Source: Brevundimonas intermedia (GTDB lineage Bacteria; Pseudomonadota; Alphaproteobacteria; Caulobacterales; Caulobacteraceae). Taken from it: a DNA stretch of 64,000 nucleotides. The notes under the pieces are model-generated. The model did no database searches, was not told where the DNA came from, and worked only from the letters and a program-made list of their open reading frames with translations. Shown here piece after piece: positions 17,601-26,814 of the stretch. The first letter of the stretch is position 1, and every line of letters starts with the position of its first letter. The position numbers were made by a program, and so were the translations under genes. The stretch lies in contig NZ_SPVH01000006.1 in assembly GCF_004614235.1 (NCBI RefSeq), forward strand, positions 1,426,001 to 1,490,000, read 5' to 3'.

Positions 17601-18003
17601 GGCCCAGAAGCACGGGCGGCTGGTGCGCACGGCCGGGGTGGTGCTGGTTCGTCAGCGGCCGGGCACGGGCAACGCCATCTTCGTGACGATGGAGGACGAA
17701 ACCGGGGTCGTGAACGCCCTGTTGTGGGCGCGGCTGTTCGAGACCTTCCGGCGCGAGGTCATGGCCGCGCGGCTGATGGAGGTCGAGGGCACGGTCGAGA
17801 AGAGCGTCGAGGGCGTGCTGCACATCATGGTGCGCAAGGTGGTGGATCGTTCGGCCGAACTGAGCCGGTTGTCCGAGGATTATGACCTGCAGGTCGAGCT
17901 GTCGCGGGCGGATGCGGTGAAATATCCGCAAGGGCCGCGCAGCCCGACCGGCCGGCATCCGCGCGACGTCCGCATTCTGCCGGGGTCGCGCGATTTTCAC
18001 TGA
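14650..18003 (+). CDS. dnaE2: error-prone DNA polymerase DnaE2 (ImuC)
   Basis: A 1117-residue C-family polymerase for translesion synthesis. The PHP domain opens with [22 protein letters not shown]. The palm shows GRGSAANS and [15 protein letters not shown] (catalytic Asp pair), followed by the third-Asp region [30 protein letters not shown], the [14 protein letters not shown] fingers block and a C-terminal OB fold ([26 protein letters not shown]). It starts at ATGA with imuB. Composition is uneven: hand counts give 53-65% G+C at 14.9-16.8 kb but 75-77% at 17.3-17.6 kb, suggesting a recombinant segment. Confidence 0.95.
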   Translation: [1117 protein letters not shown]

Positions 18004-18020
18004 GGCAGCCTCAAACGAAA

Positions 18021-18049
18021 ATCGCCGGACGGGCGAACCGTCCGGCGAT
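18021..18049 (-). terminator. strong terminator between dnaE2 and the convergent Ala/Lys/Pro gene
   Basis: A perfect 12-base stem (ATCGCCGGACGG / CCGTCCGGCGAT) with a GCGAA loop. Read on the minus strand it is followed by TTTTCGTTT, a classic intrinsic terminator for the gene at 18075-18641. It also lies 18 bases after the dnaE2 stop and may stop that operon, although there is no T-run in that direction. Confidence 0.8.
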
Positions 18050-18074
18050 CTGCAAGATCAGACGCGTGGTGCGA

Positions 18075-18641
18075 TCAGCGCTTGCCGAAGATGATGTCGC
18101 CCAGCTTGGCGAAGAAGCCCTTTTCCTCGGGCTTGGCGGCGACGGGTGCGGCCGCAGGCTTGGGGGCTTCGACAGGCTTGGGAGCCGGAGCTGCGGCCGC
18201 AGGCGCGGCCACCGGCTTGGGCGCGGCGACCGGTTCTGCGGGCTTGGGCGCTGCGACGGCGGCGGGTTTGGCGACCGGAGCGGCCTTGGGCGTTGCAGCC
18301 GGTTTCGGGGCAGCCTTGGGCGCGGCGGCTTTAGGCGCCGCTTTGGGCGCGGCGGCCTTGGGGGCGACCGGAGACTTGACGGCCGGTGCGGCCTTCGGCT
18401 TGGCGGCGGCCTTCGGGGCTACGGCTTTCGCGGCGGCGGGCTTGGGAGTTGCAGCCTTGGGCGCAGCGACCTTTGCAGCAGCGGGCTTGGGCGCTGCGGC
18501 AGGCTTGACGGCGGCCTTGGGCGCAGCGGTTTTCGCGGCGGCGGGCTTCACGGCGCTCGACTTCGGCGCGGCTTTAGGCTTGGAAGCGGCGGTCGCCGGC
18601 TTTGGCGATGCTGGTTTAGACGTAGACGTTGACTTGGCCAT
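18075..18641 (-). CDS. histone H1-like Ala/Lys/Pro-rich protein
   Basis: A 188-residue protein built almost wholly of Ala, Lys and Pro in degenerate PKAAA/PKPAA repeats (residues 8-165). It ends in a conserved-looking segment, EEKGFFAKLGDIIFGKR. The repeats resemble the basic C-terminal tail of eukaryotic H1 and bacterial AlgP/Hc-like proteins that bind DNA; no folded domain is seen. The minus frame is chosen because it begins after GGGGA, ends at a strong terminator, and has a non-repetitive tail. The opposite strand also gives long Ala/Gly-rich frames, which are expected shadows of such repeats. Function is unknown; nucleoid binding is inference. Confidence 0.7.
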   Translation of the reverse strand: MAKSTSTSKPASPKPATAASKPKAAPKSSAVKPAAAKTAAPKAAVKPAAAPKPAAAKVAAPKAATPKPAAAKAVAPKAAAKPKAAPAVKSPVAPKAAAPKAAPKAAAPKAAPKPAATPKAAPVAKPAAVAAPKPAEPVAAPKPVAAPAAAAPAPKPVEAPKPAAAPVAAKPEEKGFFAKLGDIIFGKR

Positions 18642-18735
18642 GTATTCCCCGACCCCTCGGTTTGATAAAAACGCGGCGGCGACGGGCAGACAACGCCGGA
18701 TCGCTACGATTCGCCATATTACCGGTGTTTGAGAA

Positions 18736-19599
18736 ATGTCCGAGTCCGCTCTTCAGATAATCGCTCGCGGTCCCCGCGCCGCCGCAGAGGCCGCCGCAGA
18801 GGCCATCGACGCCGATCCCCGGCTGGAAGGCGCGACCTATTCCATTCTGGAAGAGGACGAGGACAAGGGCGTCTGGCGCATCGACGCCTTCCCCACGACC
18901 GACGACGAGGTCGAGGGGCTGAAGGCCGTGCTGGCCGATCATCCGGTCACGGTCCTGGTCGAGAAGCTGGCGGACGCCGATTGGCTGGCCATGTCGCTGT
19001 CGGGCTTGCCACCGGTCGAGGCCGGGCGCTTCTTCGTCTATGGCGCGCACGACCAGGGCAAGGTGCCCGAGGGTCGGGTGACGCTGAAGATCGACGCGGG
19101 CGCCGCCTTCGGCACCGGGCACCACGGCACGACGGTCGGTTGCCTGGAGGCGTTCGACACCCTGCTGAAGACCGAAACCTTCGAGAAAGTGCTGGACGTC
19201 GGTTGCGGCACGGGTGTGCTGGCCATCGCGGCGGCCAAGACGGGCACGCCCATCGCCGTCGGCACCGACATCGACGAGCCATCGGCGCGGATCGCCAACG
19301 AGAACGCAGAGATCAACGACGCCAAGTGCGACTTCTATTTCGCCGACGGCCTGAGCGATCCGCGTATCGCCCAGCACCTGCCGTACGATCTGGTGTTCGC
19401 CAACATCCTGGCCGCGCCCCTGGTCGAGCTGGCGCCCGAGATCGGCGCGGCGCTGAAGACGGGCGGGGTCGCCATCCTGTCGGGCCTGCTGCGCACGCAG
19501 GAAGAGCGGGTGCTGGAGGCCTATCTGCCGTTGGGCTTCGTGGTCGAACAGACCATCCATCACGACGCGTGGAGCGCGCTGCAACTGCGCAAGGGCTGA
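18736..19599 (+). CDS. prmA: ribosomal protein L11 methyltransferase
   Basis: A 287-residue SAM-dependent methyltransferase that trimethylates ribosomal protein L11. The N-terminal domain (1-95) contacts the substrate. The catalytic domain has [16 protein letters not shown], motif [16 protein letters not shown] (about residues 153-167), [15 protein letters not shown] and the motif IV block [14 protein letters not shown]. The length is normal. No good Shine-Dalgarno sequence precedes ATG 18736. pepP follows 15 bases later on the same strand and is probably co-transcribed. Confidence 0.93.
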   Translation: MSESALQIIARGPRAAAEAAAEAIDADPRLEGATYSILEEDEDKGVWRIDAFPTTDDEVEGLKAVLADHPVTVLVEKLADADWLAMSLSGLPPVEAGRFFVYGAHDQGKVPEGRVTLKIDAGAAFGTGHHGTTVGCLEAFDTLLKTETFEKVLDVGCGTGVLAIAAAKTGTPIAVGTDIDEPSARIANENAEINDAKCDFYFADGLSDPRIAQHLPYDLVFANILAAPLVELAPEIGAALKTGGVAILSGLLRTQEERVLEAYLPLGFVVEQTIHHDAWSALQLRKG

Positions 19600-19614
19600 G
19601 AGACAGAGACGATC

Positions 19615-21420
19615 ATGCGCCAGACCTTCGACGAAACGACCGATCCGTCCTTCGGGGCCAAGCACCTGCCGCTGTTGCGCGCCGAGATGGCCAAGCACGG
19701 GCTGGATGGCTTTCTGATCCCGCACGAAGACGAGCATCAGAACGAGTATCTGCCGGACGCCAACGAGCGGCTGGCCTGGGCCACAGGCTTCACCGGTTCG
19801 GCCGGTGCGGCGGTGGTGTTCCAGGATCGGGCCAGCATGTTCACCGACGGCCGCTACACGGTTCAGGTGAAGGCCCAGACCGATCCGGCCCTGTTCGAGC
19901 GGCGCGACCTGACGGAGGTCGCCGCCTATCTGGAAACGGCGGCGAAGGGTGCGGTGATCGGTTATGATCCGCGCCTGCACAGCCCCGACGCCCTGGTCGC
20001 CTTCAAGGCGGCGGCGCAGAAGGCGGGGGCGGCGCTGAAGCCCGTGGACGTCAATCCGCTGGACCTGGCCTGGAGCGCCGATCGCCCGGCCCAGCCGACG
20101 GCGCCGGTCGTTCCGCACGAGGATGTCTACTCCGGCGAGAGCCATGCGTCCAAGCGGGCGCGGATCGGCAAAGCCGTGGCCGAGGCCGGCGCCGACGCCG
20201 TGGTGCTGACGGCGCCGATGTCGATCGCCTGGCTGTTCAATGTGCGCGGCGGAGACGTGATCCGTTCGCCCCTCCCGATCGGTCAGGCCATCCTGGCGGC
20301 GGACGGCAAGGCGCGGCTGTTCCTGGACCCGGCCAAGGTGACGAACGCGCTGCCGGGCTGGCTGGGCGATGACGTGCGGATCAAGGCGACGGAGCAGTTG
20401 GCGGACGCGCTGGACGGATTGGCGGGGCAGAGGGTCATGATCGATCCGTCGCTGTCGTCGGCCTGGTATTTCGACCGGCTGGAAGCGGCGGGCGCGACGG
20501 TGGTGCGGGCGATGGACCCCTGCGCCATTCCTCGCGCCGCCAAGAATGCGGTCGAGATCGAAGGCAGCCGCCAAGCGCATATTCGCGACGGGGCGGCGCT
20601 GAGCCGGTTCCTGCACTGGGTCGATACGGTGGTTCAGGAGACCCTGCCAAACGAGCGCGAGGTGGTCGAGGCGCTGGAGCGGTTCCGCGAGGAAACCGGG
20701 GCGCTGAAGGACCTTAGCTTCGACACCATCGCCGGGGCCGGGCCGAATGGCGCCTTGCCGCATTACAAGCCGGTCGGCGCCACGATCCGCAATGTCGAGA
20801 AGGGGTCGCTGCTGCTGGTGGACGGCGGGGGGCAGTATCTGGACGGCACGACCGACGTGACCCGCACCATGGCGGTGGGCGAGCCGACGGCGGACCAGCG
20901 CCACAAGTTCACCCTGGTGCTGAAGGCGCACATCGCCATGGCGACGATCCGCTTCCCGGCGGGGACCAGCGGGATGGCGCTGGACGCCATCGCGCGGGCG
21001 CCGATGTGGGCGGCGGGGCTGGATTACGATCACGGCACCGGCCATGGCGTCGGCTCCTATCTGGGGGTCCACGAGGGGCCGCAGCGGATCGCCAAATGGG
21101 GCACGGCCCAGCCGCTGCTGGAGGGGATGATCCTGTCCAACGAGCCGGGCTATTACCGCGAGGGTCACTGGGGCATCCGGATCGAGACCCTGCAGGTGGT
21201 GACGCCGGCCGTGGTTCCCGAGGGCGGCGAGCGGCCGATGCACGGGTTCGAACAGCTGACGTTCGCGCCCATCGACCGCAAGCTGATCGCCGTCGATCTG
21301 CTGACGCCGGACGAGCGCGACTATGTGGACGCCTATCACGCCGAGACCCTGGCCAAGGTCGGGCCGCTGGTGGATGGCGAGGTGCGGGCCTGGCTCGAAG
21401 GGGCGTGCGCGCCGCTTTAA
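19615..21420 (+). CDS. pepP: Xaa-Pro aminopeptidase P (M24B)
   Basis: A 601-residue cytoplasmic metallopeptidase that removes N-terminal residues before proline. It has two creatinase-type N-terminal domains (about 15-310) and a pita-bread catalytic domain. The metal ligands are visible in DGGGQYLDGTTDVTRT (two Asp), GTGHGVGSYLGVHEGP (His), LSNEPGYYREG (Glu) and FEQLTFAPID (Glu). The length corresponds to the long eukaryote-like APP form rather than the 440-residue E. coli PepP. The stop overlaps the stop of the convergent patatin gene (21417-21420). Confidence 0.93.
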   Translation: MRQTFDETTDPSFGAKHLPLLRAEMAKHGLDGFLIPHEDEHQNEYLPDANERLAWATGFTGSAGAAVVFQDRASMFTDGRYTVQVKAQTDPALFERRDLTEVAAYLETAAKGAVIGYDPRLHSPDALVAFKAAAQKAGAALKPVDVNPLDLAWSADRPAQPTAPVVPHEDVYSGESHASKRARIGKAVAEAGADAVVLTAPMSIAWLFNVRGGDVIRSPLPIGQAILAADGKARLFLDPAKVTNALPGWLGDDVRIKATEQLADALDGLAGQRVMIDPSLSSAWYFDRLEAAGATVVRAMDPCAIPRAAKNAVEIEGSRQAHIRDGAALSRFLHWVDTVVQETLPNEREVVEALERFREETGALKDLSFDTIAGAGPNGALPHYKPVGATIRNVEKGSLLLVDGGGQYLDGTTDVTRTMAVGEPTADQRHKFTLVLKAHIAMATIRFPAGTSGMALDAIARAPMWAAGLDYDHGTGHGVGSYLGVHEGPQRIAKWGTAQPLLEGMILSNEPGYYREGHWGIRIETLQVVTPAVVPEGGERPMHGFEQLTFAPIDRKLIAVDLLTPDERDYVDAYHAETLAKVGPLVDGEVRAWLEGACAPL

Positions 21421-23174
21421 ACCTCCGCTTCTGCTGACGGTTTGGGTTCTTCGGTCGGACAGTGGCGAATCTGGGTGACGGGGCAGGGCAGGTCGGCGAG
21501 CGCCGCCTTTGTCGCCTCGTAGCCCGTGGCGACGGGACCGTCGTAGGTCTTCCAGTCGCGGATGTCGGTGCTGTCGAGCCGGGGTAGGATCAGCACATCG
21601 GCGTCCGCGCGCGACTGCTTCATCTCGGTGTCGGTGGTGATGGTGGCCGACCGCATCAGGATCGAGACGATGGGCGGGCCGGCCTTCCAGGCGCCCGACA
21701 GGATCCATTTCCACCAGGACGGCGGGTTCTCCAGCGACTGCGGATCGACGCCGCGGGTCTGGGACATGTCCACGCCGACGATGGGGCCGCTGTTCAGTTG
21801 GCGCATCACGCTGGTGGGGAAGTTCTTCAGCACGGCGCCGTCCACCAGCACCTGGCCGTCGATCACCACGGGCGGCAGGACGCCGGGAATGGCGATGGAG
21901 GCGCGCATGGCGCGGCGCATCAGGCCGGTGCGGTGCGCCTCGATCCGGCCCGAGGTCAGGTTGGACGAGACGGCGAAGAAGGGCAGGGCCAGGTCCGCCA
22001 GATCGATGTCGCCATAGGCCCGTTCCAGCAGACCGGCGACCTTGCGGGCGCGGGACATGGCGATGATCGGCACCGCCAGGTCCGACAGCGGGTCGGAATC
22101 GACGAAGGCGCGGCGGATTTCGAAGTCCAGCCGTTCATAGCTCCAGCCCAGGGCGGGCCCGGCGGCGACGACCGCGCCCATGGACGATCCGCCGGCGAAG
22201 TCGATGGGGACCTTGGCCTCTTCCAGCGCCTTGATCGCGCCGATGTGGCAATAGGCCCGTGCGCCGCCGCCCGACAGGACCAGGCCGACGGCCGTACCGG
22301 TGACGACGCGCGCGATCCGCTCGGCGTCACTGGCCACCCCTTCGACGCAATGGAACCAGCGATCGGGCTGAAGCGCCTCCAGCCAGATGCGTGTGTTGGC
22401 GGGTTGGTGCATGCGTGGATCGCGCAGCAGGATCAGGTCGGTCAGCCGACGCCCGTCGCCGAAGCCCATGCGGCGCGGCAGGGCGGCGGGCGGCGCCAGA
22501 AGGCCGCTGCCGACGATGAACATCCGGTCGACCTGGCGGGCGCACAGATTGGCCCAGGCGGGTTGATCCTGTTCGGCGACATAGAGGACGTAATCGTGGT
22601 CGCCCTCGACGCGGCTGAACCATTCGGCGGCCGAGGTCAGGGCCGACTGGTCGATGACCTGACAGGTGAAGCCCATGGCCTGGATGGCGGCGCCGATGCG
22701 CTCGACGAAGGCGCGGATCGGGCGTGGGCGGGCCGAGACGAAGCCGAAGACGCTGGGTTCCGACGCGCCGGCGGTGCGCTCTCGGGCGCGGTGGATCATC
22801 AGCCGCGACAGTTCGACCATCAGGTCCGGCTCTGTGCGGGCGGCCTCGAAGAAGGCTTCGCGCGGCAGGGCCAGGATCTCGCTGTCCCTCAGGGCGACGA
22901 CGGTGGCGGTGTGGGGGGTGCCGGCCAGCATGGCCATTTCGCCCACCGGCTCGCCGGTCTTGACCACGCCCAGCATGTGCGGCGGCTGATCCGCGTCCAG
23001 TCGGAAGACGCCCAGACGGCCCGAACGGACCAGATACAGGGTGTCGGAGGGATCGCCTTCTGAGAACAGCGGCTCGCCGCCGGTCAGGGCGAACCAACTG
23101 GCCCGGTCGATCATCCGACCTTCGAAGATGCGCGCGAGCGATGCCGCCAGCGTGTCGGGACGAAGCGTGGCCAT
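21417..23174 (-). CDS. cyclic nucleotide-binding and patatin-like phospholipase
   Basis: A 585-residue protein with an N-terminal Crp-like cNMP domain (about 20-125; LFSEGDPSDTLYLVRSGRLGVFR, GEPVGEMAMLAG). A linker domain (about 145-290; VSARPRPIRAFVERIGAAIQAMG) follows. The C-terminal patatin domain has the oxyanion loop LSGGGARAYCHIGA, nucleophile elbow GGSSMGA and catalytic Asp in VDGAVLKNFP. This order is that of bacterial neuropathy-target-esterase/RssA-like lysophospholipases. Ligand binding by the cNMP domain is uncertain. The ATG at 23174 has no obvious ribosome-binding site. It is convergent with pepP. Confidence 0.88.
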   Translation of the reverse strand: MATLRPDTLAASLARIFEGRMIDRASWFALTGGEPLFSEGDPSDTLYLVRSGRLGVFRLDADQPPHMLGVVKTGEPVGEMAMLAGTPHTATVVALRDSEILALPREAFFEAARTEPDLMVELSRLMIHRARERTAGASEPSVFGFVSARPRPIRAFVERIGAAIQAMGFTCQVIDQSALTSAAEWFSRVEGDHDYVLYVAEQDQPAWANLCARQVDRMFIVGSGLLAPPAALPRRMGFGDGRRLTDLILLRDPRMHQPANTRIWLEALQPDRWFHCVEGVASDAERIARVVTGTAVGLVLSGGGARAYCHIGAIKALEEAKVPIDFAGGSSMGAVVAAGPALGWSYERLDFEIRRAFVDSDPLSDLAVPIIAMSRARKVAGLLERAYGDIDLADLALPFFAVSSNLTSGRIEAHRTGLMRRAMRASIAIPGVLPPVVIDGQVLVDGAVLKNFPTSVMRQLNSGPIVGVDMSQTRGVDPQSLENPPSWWKWILSGAWKAGPPIVSILMRSATITTDTEMKQSRADADVLILPRLDSTDIRDWKTYDGPVATGYEATKAALADLPCPVTQIRHCPTEEPKPSAEAEV

Positions 23175-23716
23175 GATGGGGTTGTAGGCGAGATTCTGTG
23201 GCGGGTGAACGGGTGTTTGGGCGTGCGAGCGCGGCCTCGCGCCTTCGCTGCGAAGGTGTTGGAGGGCTGGGCGGAGCGCCGGGCCTTCGCCCGGAGTGGA
23301 GTTTGTGTTGTTACCGTTTCGACGAAGGGTTGACGCTCCGCGCGGTTGGTTGGCCTGCAAGCTCGGGGCGTCGAGCGGTGGCGGTCTTATCGCCTAACTC
23401 CATAAGCCTGCGACGGGTCGGCGGGGTCTGCGAAACCCCGTCCCGAGTGCGATCGAGTATCCTCCTCGACCCTCCGACACCGCTCCATGAGTCGCTGTCA
23501 GCGCGGGCCGTTCCAGACCCGCTCCCGTTCCATCCGCTCCCGCCGCCGCAAGGTCGCAGGCCAAGCGAGCCCTCCGGGCGACGGGACGGGTTTAGAATAC
23601 GCGTGTTTCGGAGGGGGGATGGGAGAACGGGGACATAAATCGGTAAGCGGCTGAAAACGCTAAGAATGAACCAGCGGCATTGTGCGGGTTGGAGTGCGAT
23701 TCACGCCTCTCTACAC
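23175..23716. other. gene-free spacer with strong secondary structure
   Basis: No coding frame here looks protein-like. Base-pairing potential is high: GCGGAGCG (23271-23278) pairs with CGCTCCGC (23334-23341) around an inner CCGGGC-CTTC-GCCCGG hairpin (23279-23294), and CGGGGT (23422-23427) pairs with ACCCCG (23435-23440). It could be a small RNA, a 5' leader for the minus-strand patatin gene, or decayed repeat sequence. It did not match tmRNA, RNase P or SRP signatures that I could recognise. Confidence 0.4.
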
Positions 23717-23856
23717 CCGTCATCCTCGGCCTTGTGCCGAGGACCCACCTGTCCGCCGCATGATCATGGAGCGGGGCGCACGAACTGTTGTGCGCCTTCT
23801 CTTCACGTTCGAGTCCGCCTTACCGTGGGTCCTCGGCACAAGGCCGAGGATGACGG
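23717..23856. repeat. MITE-like element with 32-base perfect inverted arms
   Basis: The left arm 23717-23748 (starting CCGTCATCCTCGGCC) and right arm 23825-23856 are exact reverse complements over 32 bases and enclose 76 bases. Inside is a second perfect hairpin, GGCGCAC (23775-23781) / GTGCGCC (23790-23796). The arms themselves contain CCTCGGC..GCCGAGG palindromes. The arm sequence resembles short dispersed repeats common in Caulobacterales and Sphingomonadales (from memory). No transposase is encoded, so it would be a non-autonomous element. Confidence 0.75.
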
Positions 23857-23880
23857 ACATTAAAAAAGAGGCGAGACGCC

Positions 23881-23948
23881 TGTGGGACTTCAAAAACCCC
23901 TCCACCACGCTACGCGCGGTCCCCCTCCCCACGCTGTGGGGAGGAGAC
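23881..23948 (-). repeat. palindromic intergenic repeat, copy B
   Basis: Read on the minus strand this is closely similar to the left half of copy A (8396-8462). It has the same GTCTCCTCCCC start, a short central palindrome, GACCGCG..GTAGCG, GGTGGAGGGG, and the same TTGAAGTCCCACA end. It lies 24 bases from the MITE-like element and 77 bases upstream of serS. Confidence 0.75.
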
Positions 23949-23971
23949 GACGGCTTGCGCGTTGCCCGTAA

Positions 23972-25492
<1,521 letters not shown>

Positions 25493-25494
25493 TC

Positions 25495-25884
25495 ATGAAG
25501 CGTTTCGCCATTGCGGCCTTGGGCGTCCTCGCCCTGTCGGCCTGCGCCACGGCCTCGACCTTGCCGGATCCTGATTTCGACGCGTCCGCGAACAGCTTCA
25601 CCGGCTGGGTGCGGGTGTCGGGCGGGGAGTTCCAACTGTTCAAGGAACAACGCGACCTGCGTGAAAGCGCAGCACCTCTGCGGTGCGTCAGCGGGGCCCT
25701 GCCGCGCAACGCCCAAGAGGCGGCCGGGGACCTGAACGGAACCCAGGTCACCTTCACCGGACGAGCCGTCGCCTGGAGCGAGCGCGACGGCGTGCAGACG
25801 ATGACGCACGAGGGCGCGCGCATCCAGAACCTGTGCCGCAACGACTATGTCATCAAGGCCCAGTCGGTCCGGGTGCTGCGCTAG
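25495..25884 (+). CDS. small predicted lipoprotein, function unknown
   Basis: A 129-residue protein with a type II signal peptide: MKRFAIAALGVLALSAC, lipobox LSAC, lipidated Cys17. The mature part contains two further cysteines (PLRCVSGALP and IQNLCRND) that could form a disulfide, and a beta-rich pattern (GTQVTFTGRAVAWSERDGVQTMTHEGARI). No family was recognised. It starts 2 bases after the serS stop and is followed by surE after 2 bases, so it is inside the serS-surE transcription unit. Periplasmic or outer-membrane location is inferred from the lipobox. Confidence 0.75.
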   Translation: MKRFAIAALGVLALSACATASTLPDPDFDASANSFTGWVRVSGGEFQLFKEQRDLRESAAPLRCVSGALPRNAQEAAGDLNGTQVTFTGRAVAWSERDGVQTMTHEGARIQNLCRNDYVIKAQSVRVLR

Positions 25885-25886
25885 GC

Positions 25887-26681
25887 ATGAGAATCCTGCT
25901 GACGAACGACGACGGCATCGAGGCCGAGGGCCTGGCGTGTCTTGAGCGGATCGCGCGCACCCTGAGCGACGACGTGTGGGTGTGCGCGCCTGCGGTCGAG
26001 CAGTCGGGCAAGGGGCGGGGGATCACCCTGACCGAGCCGCTGCGGGTGGTGAACCTGGGCGAGAAACGGTTCGCGGTGACGGGGACGCCGACCGATTGCG
26101 TCGTGCTGGCGGTCAACGACCTGATGCCGGAGAAGCCGGACCTGGTGCTGTCGGGGGTGAACCGGGGGCACAACATTGGCGAGGACGTCAGCTATTCCGG
26201 CACGGTGGCGGGCGCGCTGCAAGGGATGGCGTTCGGCATCCGCTCCATCGCCCTGAGCCAGAGCCTGGAGCGGTTTCACGACGAGGTCGTGGCGCACTGG
26301 GAGACGGCCGAGGCGTTCGCGCCGGCGATCATCAGCCGCCTGCTGGACCAGAAATGGGCGAACGGGGTGGTGATGAACCTGAACTTCCCCAACCGTTCGC
26401 CGGAAGCCGTCGAGCAGGTCGAGGTGACGACCCAGGGCTTCCGCAATGTGGGCGAGATGCATGCGGTGCGGCGCGTCGACCTGCGCGGCCGCGACTATTA
26501 CTGGATGAGCTTCCGCGGCGAAAAGCAGGAGCATGCCGAGGGCACGGACCTGAGGGCCATCGAGGAAGGGCGGATCTCGGTCACGCCGCTGCATATCGAC
26601 CTGACGCATATGACCAGCGTGCATGACTTGAAGAAGGTGCTGGGCGGGGCGCCGCCGAAGAAAACGGAACGGGCCGCATGA
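25887..26681 (+). CDS. surE: 5'-nucleotidase SurE
   Basis: A 264-residue metal-dependent phosphatase acting on nucleoside 5'- and 3'-monophosphates, linked to stationary-phase survival. The N-terminal MRILLTNDDGIEAEG carries the metal-binding Asp pair. SGKGRGIT, the LVLSGVNRGHNIGEDVSYSGTVAGA block and TPLHIDLT near the C-terminus follow. Length is typical. It lies with pcm and an nlpD-like gene in the order also known in gammaproteobacteria. The stop codon is within the first bases of a palindromic repeat. Confidence 0.95.
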   Translation: MRILLTNDDGIEAEGLACLERIARTLSDDVWVCAPAVEQSGKGRGITLTEPLRVVNLGEKRFAVTGTPTDCVVLAVNDLMPEKPDLVLSGVNRGHNIGEDVSYSGTVAGALQGMAFGIRSIALSQSLERFHDEVVAHWETAEAFAPAIISRLLDQKWANGVVMNLNFPNRSPEAVEQVEVTTQGFRNVGEMHAVRRVDLRGRDYYWMSFRGEKQEHAEGTDLRAIEEGRISVTPLHIDLTHMTSVHDLKKVLGGAPPKKTERAA

Positions 26682-26812
26682 TCCTCCACCGCGCAGCGGG
26701 GGAGGGGGACCGCGAAGCGGTGGAGGGGGCGACCCCACACACCGGCCTTTGGTCCGCCCCCTCCACCATCCTTCGGATGGTCCCCCTCCCCCGTGAAGAA
26801 CGGGGGAGGATC
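26680..26812. repeat. palindromic intergenic repeat, copy C, between surE and pcm
   Basis: The whole surE-pcm spacer is a palindromic repeat: outer arms GATCCTCC (26680-26687) and GGAGGATC (26805-26812), then GGGGGACCGCGAAGCGGTGG and the returning CCACCATCCTTCGGATGGTCC half. It shares the GGGGACCGCG..AGCGGTGGAGGGG core with copy A. It overlaps the last base of surE's GCA codon/stop junction and provides the GGAGGA ribosome-binding site for pcm. Confidence 0.75.
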
Positions 26813-26814
26813 TC

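Noticed and set aside
18082..18732. Long Ala/Gly-rich frame on the plus strand opposite the Ala/Lys/Pro gene
   Set aside because: It is the complement of a low-complexity repeat. It lacks its own folded segment and signals, while the minus frame has a ribosome-binding site, a distinct C-terminus and a terminator.
18616..21714. A 1032-codon open frame on the minus strand across prmA and pepP
   Set aside because: It is antisense to two genes with full catalytic motifs; long stop-free shadows are expected at this G+C content.
23198..23638. A 146-codon frame in the spacer before serS
   Set aside because: It has no recognisable domain, an irregular composition and no ribosome-binding site; the DNA pairing pattern explains the region better.
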